Source: Epiperipatus broadwayi
Taxonomy: Eukaryota; Onychophora; Udeonychophora; Euonychophora; Peripatidae
Length of the DNA stretch: 64,000 nucleotides
NCBI GenBank assembly: GCA_028023455.1
Contig: JAQFVV010006471.1
Span: 310,001-374,000, forward strand
Direction of reading: 5' to 3'
Part shown: positions 1-14,699 of the stretch, in pieces
How positions within the stretch are numbered: position 1 is the first letter of the stretch
Layout of the letters: each line of letters begins with the position of its first letter
Notes under the pieces: generated by a model
What the model was told of the DNA's origin: nothing
What the model saw: only the letters and a program-made list of their open reading frames with translations
The model's database searches: none
Program-made: the position numbers and the translations under genes

Positions 1-1842
1 TATCAAAATAAACAAACAACTGATGCATCCTTTCTATTGATCCCAGAATTCATTAAAAATTGACTGAGTCACTTACTATTTTAAAAGGCAACCATTACCA
101 ATGATTTGGATGTATGACCATTAACAAGTAACTTAATTTTAGCCTAAAATCAATTTTCTGAAAATCTCTTTTCTGTTAACATATGGGTATCTGCAACAAT
201 AATATATTTTTAATTATCTATTTTATTTAATAATGGTCATAATTGTTATAACTCATTTAGAGTGTTTAGTAGTTTCAAATCACTTCAATGTTATTGTTTC
301 AGCTTGCGTGGCATATGACAATCATTTGCTACAACAGTTTATGGATTTCACGTTTTTGCTGATTAATTGTAGGTATTAATAATTTCTCACTTGTTTTATG
401 TTGATTACTGAATAGCGCAAATGTGAAAATAATTATTGTCCATCAAATTTCCAAACTTCTTGCTTATGATAATGTTAGTTAAGTAGGCAGTGATACCATA
501 TAGTAATCTCTTATAATAGATATTTTGTTTCTTTGGAAATGTTTTATGATTTGGTAATATTTGCTTAGTTTGAATAACCCTATTTTTAGTAATCAATGAT
601 TAAGCAATTTTGAAAATTATTTATCCTATAGAACCTAAATCTGACTCCATTGTAAATGAAACCTTAATAATTATAATTACATTTTATATGCTGCCATAGA
701 ATTTTTTAAATCATTATATTTGTTAATTATAACTTCATTTTTAGAAAACTTTTTAAATTGCCTTTAAGTTGTGACTACTATCATGTTTCTGTTACAAGCT
801 GCTTCAATACATTCCATACGTTGGTGAAAAGACTCCGAAATCCATTATCGTACATTAGAAAAATTATTATTATTAATGTAATATACTTCCATATATTCAG
901 TGTCTTTGTGTACATTTTATAGCCTAAAATATTTCATTCTGTAAATAGCATAAGATCTGATCTGTTTAGCATATAGTGTTAAAATGATGAACTTAAATTC
1001 CTAAATCAATTCTCAAATAAATAAAAAATAATTATCTCTGTATTATCTACCACGTTGTTGCTGCAATATATAATAAATTATAATTTAGTATTAAAAATAA
1101 ATAATTTTACAGTTAAATGTGATTTTTGTATTAAAGGAAATAAAGTTAGACAGATTCGGTATTTTAAATAGTAATAGATTATGAATATTTAATTATTAAT
1201 ATTTTACTTTGCCAAAATTGATAATTAAAATATTAAATCGTAATGCATAAAATCTATAAATAAAGTAATAAAACCCGCTGAGAAAGCTTTATTAAACAAA
1301 AAAAAAAGCAAATTTAGATCAATACGTCTCCAGTAATGATTCCAATATTTTTAAAAATATTAAAACAATACCACCAGCTATCATAACACATCAATTACAA
1401 AAAATATGAGAGCAAATATGCATCATCATTTATCTTAATTAGTAAAATTTTAAAGCTATAAATTGATAATGATGATATAGCCTGATTTTATTGATGATAC
1501 AAATTTTTATTGTCCTATTAAAAAAAAATCAATAAAAATTAGTAAAGATTTAGTAATTGAAACAAATATATCAAGGTTTTAAATTTCCAACGTAATACTT
1601 ACTTAAAGGAATGCTTTTCTAAAACCATTGAAAAATATGGTATAAATCTGTCTCGCATGCATTTTAAGTAAAGCAGTGACTTCATATAGTTTAGTCATGT
1701 ATTGAATCTAAAATATCCTTGAGCACTTGCATTACATATCTAAATAAATTTGCATCTCTTAAATTACAAATGTCATTTTTTATAATGACTAATATATAGC
1801 TTAGATATATCACGTTTATAACTAAATTATACAATATTTGTT

Positions 1843-1848
<6 letters not shown>

Positions 1849-1873
<25 letters not shown>
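1849..1873. repeat. (TA)n microsatellite
   Basis: A run of about 12 TA units in AT-rich DNA. Confidence 0.9.
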
Positions 1874-2766
1874 ACATATTACTTAATATTTAGTTATCTG
1901 TAATACAAAATGATGTTAGCCTCTAATATTTCATATGGCCTATTATAAGAAAATAATTATAAATATTAACTAACATTTTATATAATGATATACACAATAC
2001 ATCAACAACATGTTTGTTGTTATGTCCTCTGCATAAGAATGACAGACATAGAACTCAAATTTCATAGATTGTAGACCAGCTCTGTCATTCCCATGCTCAA
2101 CTTTCTATCATCTTCTGAACAATAAATCATTCAATTATTTGTTTACTCTGCATAGTTTTATAAAGCATAGAATAACAACCTCTAGAGCTCCAAGGATATA
2201 AGTCACAACTCAGCTCTGTCCCATCCATCCCTTAAGGACTTAAGCTCCTTATGAACTTCCTAGCAATAAACCACAATTTTTTTTATTTTCATATGCACAA
2301 AACCAATAAAACTTAATACTAATTTAGGAAAATGAATATTAATTTTAAACGAACAGTGCATAGAAAATATATCAATAAATCATTTCAAATTTAATTGAGC
2401 TAATTTTATACTTAAAATATATGACTGTGTGCAGTTTAATGAACCTCTTTTTTTATAAAATATGTAGTGACAGATCTACTGTGAACAAATACAAACAAAC
2501 TGTAATGATTTGAATAATCCATAGAAATATACCACTTACAAACTGTAATTGAATGTTTTTTCATGAGAGGTTTATGATATTGTGAGTCTTGGGTGTGATC
2601 AAATTGAGATGCAATATGTAGACTTTTAGCTCTCACGTTTATCATTTTATACTAAATTTGTTAAACATGAGTATACTGCAAATAAAAATAAACATAGCTT
2701 TGCAATATGTAAAAAAAGACTAAATCTTGGATTTTGCTACTCATGGTGATAATAAAAATGTCAAAA

Positions 2767-2800
2767 TGATGATGATGATGATAATAATAATAATAATAAA

Positions 2801-2842
<42 letters not shown>

Positions 2843-2843
2843 T
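2767..2843. repeat. (GAT)n/(AAT)n microsatellite
   Basis: Four GAT units run into about 20 AAT units, with one interruption (AAAATT) near 2799. This is a compound trinucleotide array. Confidence 0.95.
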
Positions 2844-3467
2844 GCTTCACATGCTTTAATATTGTAATTTTTCATCTTTCTCAATTGAATACTTAATAAT
2901 AGTAAAAATAAAATATATGATCATAAAAGCAATATTGTATATACAATTCATTACTAGAAAGGTGTTATTGCATGAGTTCAATAAAAATAATTGACAACAT
3001 TATACAACAGTAGATTTTGAACATCGACATATTTCAGTATGAGTAATTACAAGTTTCTACATAAAGATTGCAATAAAAAGGAGAAAAAATATCCATTTTA
3101 ATGGTTGTAATATACTTCTAATTAGTCCACTAATATGCACCAACTTCATAATCACAAATAGATTCATGTCATTATAATTAATATTAAAAACTCTTCAGTT
3201 ATTTATAATAGTAGTTTATGACTATAATATTTTTAATAATTGTTTATTATTTAAAATATGTTAAGTTGAACATAATTTTGATTAATTTATCCATCAAAGA
3301 GCCAATTATATTTAATGAATTGCATTGTTTAATGTATATACAATATGTGTGTATGTATCTATATGTATAGTAATATCTAGTTTATTTAGGAAAGAATCAT
3401 TTATTTTAGGGTGCATTACTTTTTTCATAATAACACTTAGATCAATAACTAATTGTATGTGACAAAT

Positions 3468-3469
<2 letters not shown>

Positions 3470-3520
<51 letters not shown>
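3470..3520. repeat. (TA)n microsatellite
   Basis: About 25 uninterrupted TA units. Tyr-Ile repeat frames over it are artefacts. Confidence 0.95.
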
Positions 3521-3522
<2 letters not shown>

Positions 3523-4334
3523 AATAAATTAAAATAATTTGAAAATGATAAATGATTATTTCTGCATGATTTAAATATTTAGGGTAGCTTACTTTAAACA
3601 GCTAATATGATGACTTAAGGATTCTGATTATTGCTATGTTGCTCACATAGTAATAAATTTTGGCTTCTAGATAAATTGTTGATTTTCCAGTTAAAATGTT
3701 AAATGATTAAGATTTTTATAGTCAGCTTCAGTATATAATTATTTATTTATATCATAAGTTTTCACAAATTTTCTTACATAGCCTCAACTAACGAAAATGA
3801 TAATATACAAAGTGGTTTGAGAATTTTGGAGACAAGCAAGCAGTTGATTCAAATATGCTTGACTTTTTCATTCATCCTGCAATAACTTCAGCCAACAAAG
3901 TTTTTTTTTTCTGCGATTGTTTTTGTATATATTTCACTACAAAGTTTTTGCAACCTTTTTGCCATAATTTATATTATTTCCAAATAATTGTTTGTTTGCT
4001 ATTTATTAATATTTCGTTTTATAAAAAAAGTATTTTGAGATTTGTTTTTGCAATATGTTTTTATATTCTTACTTTAAATTACTTTTGTTTATTATAAACA
4101 CCTTTTAATAAAGTTTGATTCCAAAACAGAAAAAAAAAAAAAACATGTTTCTTTTTTTTTACAAATATATTTTAAATTATGACACTGAAAACAAATTTTA
4201 ATAAATTTGAATGAGAGCATGAAAAATATATTTTTTATACATACAGTAGATTTAGAATTATCCAACTAAAATTCAAAATGTTAGTTTTTATTGATAATAT
4301 AAAGCATTTAGAAATGTTTAATGATCTTTATTAT

Positions 4335-4945
4335 TTCTTTTGATAAAATCCATTAAACATTACTTTTTAATATTTATCTTTAATGCAACTTTTTTACTTT
4401 CTACTGTTAAAATTTGCAAACATTTCCTGAAGCTCTAAAACATTATTTGCAAAAAAAAAAAAAAAAAACACTATACCATCTGCAAAATATAGATGACTTA
4501 AATAATCTTCAATTATTTTTATTCCTTTAGTTTTCAATTGTAATCCAGATTTTTTTTTTTTTTTTGCAAAACTGCTGGAAATTTTTTGGAAATATGGAGT
4601 CACCATATCATACATCCTTCTCAATATTAATCTTTTTTAGTATCTAATTATTGTTGTTGTATTTTTATAAATATTCTTTAAAATACAACAATATGCTGGG
4701 TCTATACTTTGATGACTCATTGCTGTAATTACTAAAGAAATTTTTATAAAATCAAATGCCTTTTCTTAATTTACAAATCCAAAGCATAATGGCAACTCAT
4801 ATTCATTGATCATTTCTACAACTTCTCTTATATACTTGTGTATGACCCACTGTTTTTTTGGTTAATTAAATTCCACTTTAGAAGAATTGTAATTATTTTG
4901 GTGAATATTTTTTGTAGAACTGATAAAACACTTAACAGCAGATTG
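4335..4945 (-). pseudogene. RTE-type LINE reverse transcriptase relic
   Basis: This is a decayed fragment of the ORF2 reverse transcriptase of an RTE-clade non-LTR retrotransposon; the intact protein copies LINE RNA at the nicked target. Reading the minus strand from high to low coordinates, RT blocks appear in the right order. They are LQKIFTKII (finger region), PLCFGFVN then a stop then EKAFDF (motif A, normally a FVDYEKAFD-type block), LKNIYKNTTTI, RRMYDMVTPYF (the RQGD-SP block), YLSHLYFADGIVF (motif C; the usual second Asp is Gly), ELQEMFANFN and finally SKKVALKIN. At least two frameshifts and several stops separate the blocks, and a long T/A homopolymer sits inside motif C. The longest open piece is 4394-4624. 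The identification rests on the order and spacing of many blocks; the clade is inferred from family resemblance. Confidence 0.85.
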
Positions 4946-5030
4946 TAAATATGTTATGGGTTTATTAAACTCTGATTGTTATGTTGTTAATTACTTTGGA
5001 AAACCAGTTAGGTGGTGGTAAATTATTGTT

Positions 5031-7277
<2,247 letters not shown>

Positions 7278-7384
7278 CGTTGTTAGCCGAGAGGTATCGC
7301 AGCCCCATGCAAGCAAGTAGTTGGTTGCAGATGGTTGTGGGTTCGCGTCCCGGCCGATGCTATGACACATGGAAAAAAAAAAAA
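7278..7384 (+). repeat. tRNA-like SINE (type II tRNA head, A-tail)
   Basis: The sequence has an RNA polymerase III A box (TTAGCCGAGAGG, 7283-7294) and a strong B box (GGTTCGCGTCC, 7340-7350), followed within 25 bases by a 12-base A run. This is the layout of a short tRNA-derived retroposon. The A-to-B box spacing of about 57 bases is longer than in ordinary tRNAs and fits a class II (Leu/Ser) tRNA with a long variable arm, as does the GCCGAG D-arm. A clean acceptor stem and CCA-adjacent pairing are not evident, and the T-stem has a mismatch, so an active tRNA gene is unlikely. The G+C content is well above the surroundings, which suggests recent insertion. Confidence 0.7.
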
Positions 7385-7620
7385 TAAGATTCATTATTTA
7401 TCAGTTTGTGGTGGGAATATCCCTATGGCAACATATATAGTATTTGTCAATACATAAATTATCTTTTATGATAGAAATGGATAGAAAAGAAGAGTAAAAG
7501 AAACCTCTGATGATAATTTTTTTTAATCTATGGCCATCAATCTCATGAAGACATCCTTTAATGTAAAAGAAAGTTGTTTGTTGAAATGAATGATCGGCAG
7601 GCAATTTTAGGGTATATATA

Positions 7621-7702
7621 TATGATCAATAGATGGCATTTTACCAAAAACACCAACCAAGCATATGTTTGTTTATATAAACAACAAAAGAGTCAGAATT
7701 CA
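7621..7702 (+). repeat. Single copy of the hairpin-arm repeat
   Basis: This stretch (starting ATGATCAATAGATGGCATTT) closely matches the inverted complement of the right arm of the hairpin at 7984-8231, including its TTTATATAAAC and CAAAAGAGTCAGAATT segments. It is a third, unpaired copy of the same repeat. Confidence 0.85.
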
Positions 7703-7983
7703 CTATCTCTTTCATTTTGCCCACCCTCAGATCAGCTGATTTCAAGCTGATTTGCTATCATCAGTGAAGGATAGAGCTAGAAACTAGATCTAAACACTGA
7801 GTCCAAGTGTTTATGCAAAAAGTTTCTATCAGTTTGCAAGCATGAAATTTTTCAGACCGGTAAAATCTTCAAACTCAGCCTAAGAAGCCATATAGCTATA
7901 TGGGTCTGATCTCAGTTCAGTTTCACCACATAGTCAAAGCTTCTGCAATATATATCATTGCAAAAACCTTTAAAGGTACATTT

Positions 7984-8231
7984 ATGAAAAACAAAAACAA
8001 ATTTTAATCACGTTTACTTGCTGTCACTTGTATTTATGATCAATAGATGGTGTTTTACCAAAAACACAGACTAAGCGTACATTTGTTTACATAAATGACA
8101 AATTCTGATTCTTTTGTCGTTTATATAAACAAACGTATGCTTGGTCAGTGTTTTTGGTAAAATGCCATCTATTGATCATAAATACAAGTGACAGCAAGTT
8201 AATGTGATTAAAGCTTGTTTTTGTTTTTCAT
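7984..8231. mobile_element. Fold-back element, 117-bp inverted arms
   Basis: Arms at 7984-8100 and 8115-8231 are inverted copies of each other, with a 14-base spacer and a modest number of mismatches; the transcript would form a long hairpin. Both arms contain the ATCAATAGATGG and CCAAAAACAC blocks also found at 7621-7702. There is no open frame, so it is a non-autonomous fold-back/MITE-like element or an inverted dimer of a shorter repeat. Confidence 0.9.
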
Positions 8232-8435
8232 ATATGTGTGTATGTGTGTGGTGTGTGTGGTGTATGTTTAGTTGAATTTTACTTAAGAGGGTGTATTTGT
8301 TAATAGATAAAACCATGGTTTTACAAAAATTTTGGTAAAATTTTGTTGTTTTGGCTAGTATTCTAGTGTGATAAGAATTATTTTATTTTTAATTACTAAT
8401 ATAGCAATATGCAGTATTTAATATATATATATATA

Positions 8436-10434
8436 TTATAATGATCCGGTGAATAGAACTTAACATGATCTGCACTATAGGGGCCATCTAGGCATTTGAA
8501 CCTAAAAAAATTTATAAAGTAGGCAGATACGTAAGTCAAAAAAAAAAAATTTTTTTTTTTAATTTTGATTCCAGTCGTTAGCCCAAGTCACTAGCTCAGG
8601 GAGTAGCAGAGATTTAGTAATATAATATCTTATCTAATTATATTTCAATATTAAAAAATAAATAAAATAAGCCACTGCCAGTAATTAGCATACAAACATT
8701 TATTTATGCACATATATATATATATAAGATTGAAAATTGTTTTAGTATCAGTTTACATTTTAACATTTAACATTATTTTTAACTTTACATTAGATTTTAA
8801 TATACATTTTAATTTCTATTATATTATAAGTTTACATTTTAATTAAGTTTGCACAGATGGAATTATAAAAATTTGTTTTAATAATGTTGAGTATAGATCG
8901 GTTGCATAGATTACAACAGTTAAAAACATTTCAAAATAAACATAAACGATCAAAATATAAAATCATTGATACTGACAATTGCAGAGGGAAATTTATAAGT
9001 AACCCAATAGTATTCACCATAAGATACTTGCATTGTCACCAATAACTTAAAAGACATCCGAATAAATACATTTTAGATACTCACCATAAGGTATCATTAT
9101 TTATCGAATGTCTATATATTTTGATCAAATATGAAAACCCAAAACATACTTAACCGATAACCAATCCATGCAAGCGTCTATAAACAACTTAAATTTAATG
9201 CATTTTTATTTAGTGTTGAGTATGAATAGACTACATAGATTTGCATTTGAAAATAAAACATTATATTCCTATTTAACCTTAAGCTAAAGGTTCACAGCCA
9301 AAACTGGCATCAATTTATCTGATATATCGATGCATTCAATGTAATACAAAATACGGCAGCACCAAAAAGTTAAGAGAAGAAATTGCCTCTTGTCAAATAG
9401 GAATATTACATCTATCTGACAAGAAGAGCAATAAAAAAAAACTCCATAGAAAGGAACTGTGTTCACCATCTTATAATTCCTTCCATAGGAAAACGGGTGA
9501 GTGTGGCGTATGAAATGATTCTGCCCATAGTGAATCTGATATTACATCTACTAATCACACCAATATATCCCATCCATTGACCCAATTCAACTACGACACA
9601 AATAACCTAAGATTACCCTCCCCTAATATAACTTTACAAATCTATACAGCCATTCACACCCGACTTAAGTTTAACATTTATATAATTAATTTAACAAAAA
9701 ACAAAAATCATGATAAAACTTAAAGAACAATAAATAAATAAATAAATGAAAATGATTTTACAAAAGAAACACATCAAATAAAATTATAACTAATTAATAA
9801 ATATCGTTGGTCAGATAGGATTCTATTCCTTAATTATTTTAAATACGGAAAGTTTTTAATTTAATGTTCATTAATTATAAAGTTCTTACGGTTTAAAATA
9901 GTTCATCTTTATCTGTTGCTTGCCATTTGAACATGAATTCCCATGCCATCCTAAAAAGATTGTTTGAGTTAGCCATTGTTTTTATCCATCCGGAGATTTT
10001 TGCTTTAACTGGTCCTCAATGAAGAAAACGATGTTTCACTCCCGGTCCGATTCCATCGTTTTTCATTCATTGGCTATTTGTTTCTATTGTTTTCCTATCT
10101 GACCGATGTTTTTACATTTAAATGCCCAAGGCTAGTTTACATTTAACTAATTAAAACAATCATTTCTATTTCTGATTAATTAATGTGTTTTCAAACTTTA
10201 AGATATATTTTTATCTTTAAATCTCTACTAAAAATTTAGTTTTAAAACACTTTTTCTTTAATAAAGTTTTCGTTTAATAATTTTTTTTTTTCTGTGCAAT
10301 TTATATATACGAGTTTAAGATGATATTTAATTTCAATTCTTAATTCTTAAAGAAAATTTTTAAATGCGAACTTTTTATTTTAATTTCATGTTTAATAATA
10401 AAAACACAATGTAACATCGTCTGTGCTCATTACA
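8436..10434 (-). mobile_element. LTR-like unit, copy 1 (2.0 kb)
   Basis: This is a 2.0 kb unit repeated almost identically, in direct orientation, at 10446-12626. Read on the minus strand it begins TGTAATGAGCACAG and ends near TCATTATAA, giving short imperfect terminal inverted repeats as in LTRs. A (TA)n run lies against its outer edge. It lacks a ~185-bp segment that copy 2 has (12051-12235). A minus-strand open frame (9284-9469) is also present in copy 2 but resembles no known protein. LTR identity is an inference from the termini and the adjoining PBS-like motif; a large satellite-like tandem duplication is the alternative. Confidence 0.65.
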
Positions 10435-10444
10435 TTGGTCGCCA
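10435..10444 (-). promoter_or_regulatory. Primer-binding-site-like motif between LTR-like units
   Basis: The minus strand reads TGGCGACCAA between the two 2 kb units. Retrotransposon primer binding sites start TGG, complementary to a tRNA 3' CCA end, and lie directly after the 5' LTR, which is where this sits in minus-strand orientation. The tRNA was not identified. Confidence 0.5.
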
Positions 10445-10445
10445 G

Positions 10446-12626
10446 TTATAACAATCCGGCGAATAGAACTTAACATGATCTGCACTTCAGGGCGCCATCT
10501 AGGCATTTGAACCTAGAAAAATTTATAAAGTAGGCAAATACGTAAGTCAAAAAAAATTTTTTTTTTTTTTAATTTTGATTTCGGCCATTAGTCCAAGTCA
10601 CTAGCTCAGGGAGTAGCAGAGATTTAGTAATATAATATCTTATCTAATTATATTTCAATATTAAAAAATAAATAAAATAAGCCACTGCCAGTAATTAGCA
10701 TACAAACATTTATTTATGCACATATATATATAAGATTGAAAATTGTTTTAGTATCAGTTTACATTTTAACATTTAACATTATTTTTAACTTTACATTAGA
10801 TTTTAATATACATTTTAATTTCTATTATATTATAAGTTTACATTTTAATTTAGTTTGCACAGATGTAATTATAAAAATTTGTTTTAATAATGTTGAGTAT
10901 AGATCGGTTACATAGATTACAACGGTTAAAAACATTTCAAAATAAACATAAATGATCAAAATATAAAATCATTGATACTGATAATTGCAGAAGGAAATTT
11001 ATAAGTAACCCAATAGTATTCACCATAAGATACTTGCATTGTCACCAATAACTTAAACGACATCCGAATGAATACATTTTAGATACTCACCATACGGTAT
11101 CATTATTTATCGAATGTCTATATATTTTGATCAAATATGAAAACCCAAAACATACTTAACCAATAACCAATCCGTGCAAGCATCTATAAACAACTTAAAT
11201 TTAATGCATTTTTATTTAGTGTTGAGTATGAATAGACTACATAGATTTGCATTTGAAAATAAAGCATTCTATCCCTATTTAACCTTAGGCTAAATGTTCG
11301 CAGCCAAAACTAGCATCAATTTATCTGATATATCAATGCATTCAATGTAATACGAAATATGGCAGCACCAAAAAGTTAAGAGAAGAAATTGCCTCTCATC
11401 AAATAGGAATATTACATCTATCTGCCAAGAAGAGCAATAAAAAAAAACCTCCATAGAAAGGAACTGTGTTCTCCATCTTATAATTCCTTCCATAGGCAAA
11501 CAGGTGAGTGCGGTGTATGAAACAATTCTGCCCATAGCGAATCTGATATTACATCTACTAATCACACCAATATATCCTATCCATTGACCAAATTCAACTA
11601 CGACACAAATAACCTAAGATTACCCTCCCCTAATATAACTTTACAAATCTATACAGCCATTCACGCCCAACTTAAGTTTAACATTTATATAATTAATTTA
11701 ACGAAAAACAACAATCATGATAAAACTTAAAGAACAAAAAATAAATAAATAAAAGGAAATGATTTTACAAAAGAAACCCATCAAATAAAATTATAACTAA
11801 TTAATAAATATCGTTGGTCAGATAGGATTCTATTTCTTAATTATTTTAAATACGGAAAGTTTTTAATATAATGTTCATTAATTATAAAGTTTGTATGGTT
11901 TAAAACAGTTCATCTTTATCTGCTGCTTGCCATTTAAACATGAATTCCCATGCCATCCTAAAAAGATTGTTTGAGTTAGCCGTTGTTTTTATCCATCAGG
12001 AGGTTTTTGCTTTAACTGGTCCTCAATGAAGAAAATGATGTTTCACTCCCTTTTCATTAACAGCTGAAGGAATTGAAAGTGCATCTTTCAATCCCTTCAC
12101 CTCCAACTCCTTACTAATACATATAGTCACATTGTAATAATAATTAATTAATAATTTTCAAACTTGTCCTTTTATATTAATTTGAAGGATCCAATGGACG
12201 TTACGTCATGATGATGATATGGTCCTTTCGCTGAGGTCCGATTCCATTGTTTTTCATTCATTGGCTATTTGTTTCTATTGTTTTCCTACCTGACTGATGT
12301 TTTTACATTTAAATGCCCAAGGCTAGTTTACATTTAACTAATTAAAACAATCATTTCCATTTCTGATTAATTAATGTGTTTTCAAACTTAAAGATATATT
12401 TTTATCTTTAAATCTCTACTGAAAATTTAGTTTTAAAACACTTTTTCTTTAATAAAGTTTTCGTTTAATAATTTATTTTTTTTCTGTGCGATTTATATAT
12501 ACGAGTTTAAGATGATATTTAATTTCAATTTTTAATTCTTAAAGAAAATTTTTAAATGCAAACTTTTTATTTTAATTTCATGTTTAATAATAAAAACACA
12601 ATGTAACATCGTCTGTGCTCATTACA
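10446..12626 (-). mobile_element. LTR-like unit, copy 2 (2.2 kb)
   Basis: A near-identical direct repeat of 8436-10434, starting at TTATAACAATCCGGCG and ending GTGCTCATTACA on the plus strand. It carries an extra ~185 bp at 12051-12235 between ACTCCC and GGTCCG, either an insertion here or a deletion in copy 1. The open frame at 11290-11565 (minus) is the longer version of the one in copy 1; the shared part includes a CSSWQIDVIFLFDERQF-like segment. It has no recognised domain and is probably incidental. A (TA)n array starts immediately after the right end, so the pair appears to have inserted into TA repeats. Confidence 0.65.
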
Positions 12627-12646
12627 ATATATATATATATATATAT

Positions 12647-13078
12647 TGAAATTAATACATCCATGGATAGTTATTATTATAAAGAATAGAAATAAGATAA
12701 TATTTATGTAAATAGAATTAGCCTTTAATGTTTGATGTTACCAAAAAATTATCACGTACTATTAATTGACAATCCCTGAAACCAAATCAGTTTTTCATTA
12801 AATCTATAATAGCCAAATTGTTTTGAATTCTTTTGTTGAAGTAAAAAAAAAAACTCAAAACAAAACAGTTATTACAGGTTTAATAGAAAAATTGGTTTGG
12901 CTTGTGGAATTGTCAATTGCTAGTAATTGGTAATTTCTCGCTAGCATCAAAACTTAAACGTTAATTCTTTTACATGGATATTATGTTCTCATTTCTATTC
13001 TTTATATATATATATATTTTTCCACTGATAAATGATGATTTCATATTATTTATTATTTTCGGGATATTCTGTGTATTA

Positions 13079-13141
<63 letters not shown>

Positions 13142-14088
13142 GAGAGAGAAAGAAAGAAGAGAAAGAAAGAAAGTGATAAAGAAAAATTAAAAACCAGTCA
13201 ATACTTAGACAATTATAATATCAATTACAATCAACAATTTCAAACAAGGTAATCTTTTATCAATAATGGTGGAATCCATATATATATATATTATCTACAC
13301 CAAAATTAATGTAATTATAAAAAATTTGAAATTTAGACTTTCAACATTCCCACATTCATCCAATCCATCTTATACAATTGATACCCATGGTTATGATAAT
13401 AATATGGGTATCATCAAGAGCTTTGAGCATTTCATGGTCAGATTTTCTATGATATAGATCACTTAAGACTTGGAGAGTAGAAGAGATTGAAGCTTGTTCA
13501 TTAAAGTTTGAAGATTTGATATCTTAATATGTGCAGGAGATGCTAATGTGGATAACTGAAGAATGCTGGTTCAGCACAAAATACATATATTGGAGATTAT
13601 TTATCTTTTTCATGTGTATGAGATCATGTGTGTCAGATGTATAAGGTAAATTGGATGGCCATAAGAAATTGAAAGTCTGAGTTCAAGTCCTTATATGTAT
13701 ATTATCAATACCTAACTAGTTTTTAAATTTAACTCACAGAATATCAGCCAAAGTTTAATTAACCAATAGAATATCTACATTTTGTTAAGGAAACCTCTAT
13801 AGATATAGGAACTAATGTAGCAGCCATCTGTATGTAGTTTATTAATTTACTAAAATTTGACTTCTTTGCTATGAATATGTATCTATTAATCATGGAATTC
13901 CATCAAGTGTATATAATCAATCAACTATTTCACATTTGTCAAGGACTTTTCTAATGATTGTTTAAATCCTGAACTATTGTCTTGTGTAAAAATATCGCAA
14001 AAATGTCACAAATTAATTTCCTTATATAGTACTTGTAATTCAATCTTTATTTTCATATTTTGGAAAAAATCATTGAGCATTACTTTAG
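12647..14088. other. AT-rich region with compound microsatellite, no gene seen
   Basis: I see no recognisable coding sequence. It contains the compound microsatellite listed separately and a short inverted repeat around 13381-13413 (GATACCCATGG...ATGGGTATC). The open frames at 12974-13252 and 13266-13457 are built on TA/GA repeats and low-complexity DNA. Confidence 0.5.
13079..13170. repeat. Compound (TA)n(GA)n microsatellite
   Basis: About 12 TA units pass into a GA run that degenerates into GAAA-type units near 13150. Confidence 0.95.
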
Positions 14089-14690
14089 TCTGGAGTTACA
14101 AGAAGTTAACAACTATAAATACCTCAGTTATATTATTACTGAAGATGAAAATATATTGAATGAAATTAATCATAAAATTAAACTTTGTTAATGAGATTTT
14201 AATACAAATAACTTAATATTAAAAGGAAATATGCCTACATGTTTGAAAAAGTACATTTTTAATAAATGAATTTTACAAAATTCTTTTTTATGGATCTGAG
14301 ACTTGGATACTTAATAAAAGAGCAATAAAGAGAGTTCAGACCACTCAAAAAAATATGAAGAGATGCATGTTATGAGTAACAAGAAAAGATCAAAAATGAA
14401 ATACATGGGTAAGAGAACAAACACATGTTACTGACATCATTGAAAAAATTAAGGGATTAAAGTGTAATTGAGCTGGATGATAATACATTGGCATTTGATA
14501 TCTTAAACTGGATTTCAAGATATTGTAAAATACCCAGAAATAGACCATGTGAGATGGATGCATATAATAAGAAAGTAGGTAGGGATGATGTGGAGAAGAT
14601 TGGAGAAGATAGATTGAACTTGGAGAGACCTTCATCCTACAGTGGATTGATAGTGGTTGATAATGATGATGACTTAAAATTCTGCCTATT
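14089..14690 (+). pseudogene. RTE-type LINE ORF2 C-terminal relic
   Basis: This is the 3' end of an RTE-clade LINE ORF2, downstream of the RT core. In order the plus strand shows LQEVNNYKYLSYIITEDEN (the ENYKYLG block), a NMPTCLKKYIFNK block, a YGSETWILNKRAIKRVQTTQ block (the SETWTL-type thumb region), KNMKRCML, WVREQTHVTDIIEKIKGLK, then ILNWISRY, RNRPCEMD and KKVGRDDVEKIGEDRLNLER. These match the conserved C-terminal segment common to RTE elements. At least three stops or frameshifts break the frame. The RT core itself is absent upstream, so it is 5'-truncated, as is typical of LINE insertions. It is probably a separate copy of the same clade as the relic at 4335-4945, which covers a non-overlapping part of the protein. 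Confidence 0.88.
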
Positions 14691-14699
14691 AGATGAGCT

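Larger units (their letters stand above)
1..4334. other. AT-rich region without recognisable gene
   Basis: I see no gene, RNA or transposon protein here apart from the microsatellites listed separately. The longest open frames are short, have no recognisable motif and consist of AT-rich codons, as expected by chance at this composition. An open frame at 3855-4097 on the plus strand is rich in Phe, Ile and Tyr and looks like chance translation of T-rich DNA. Confidence 0.6.
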
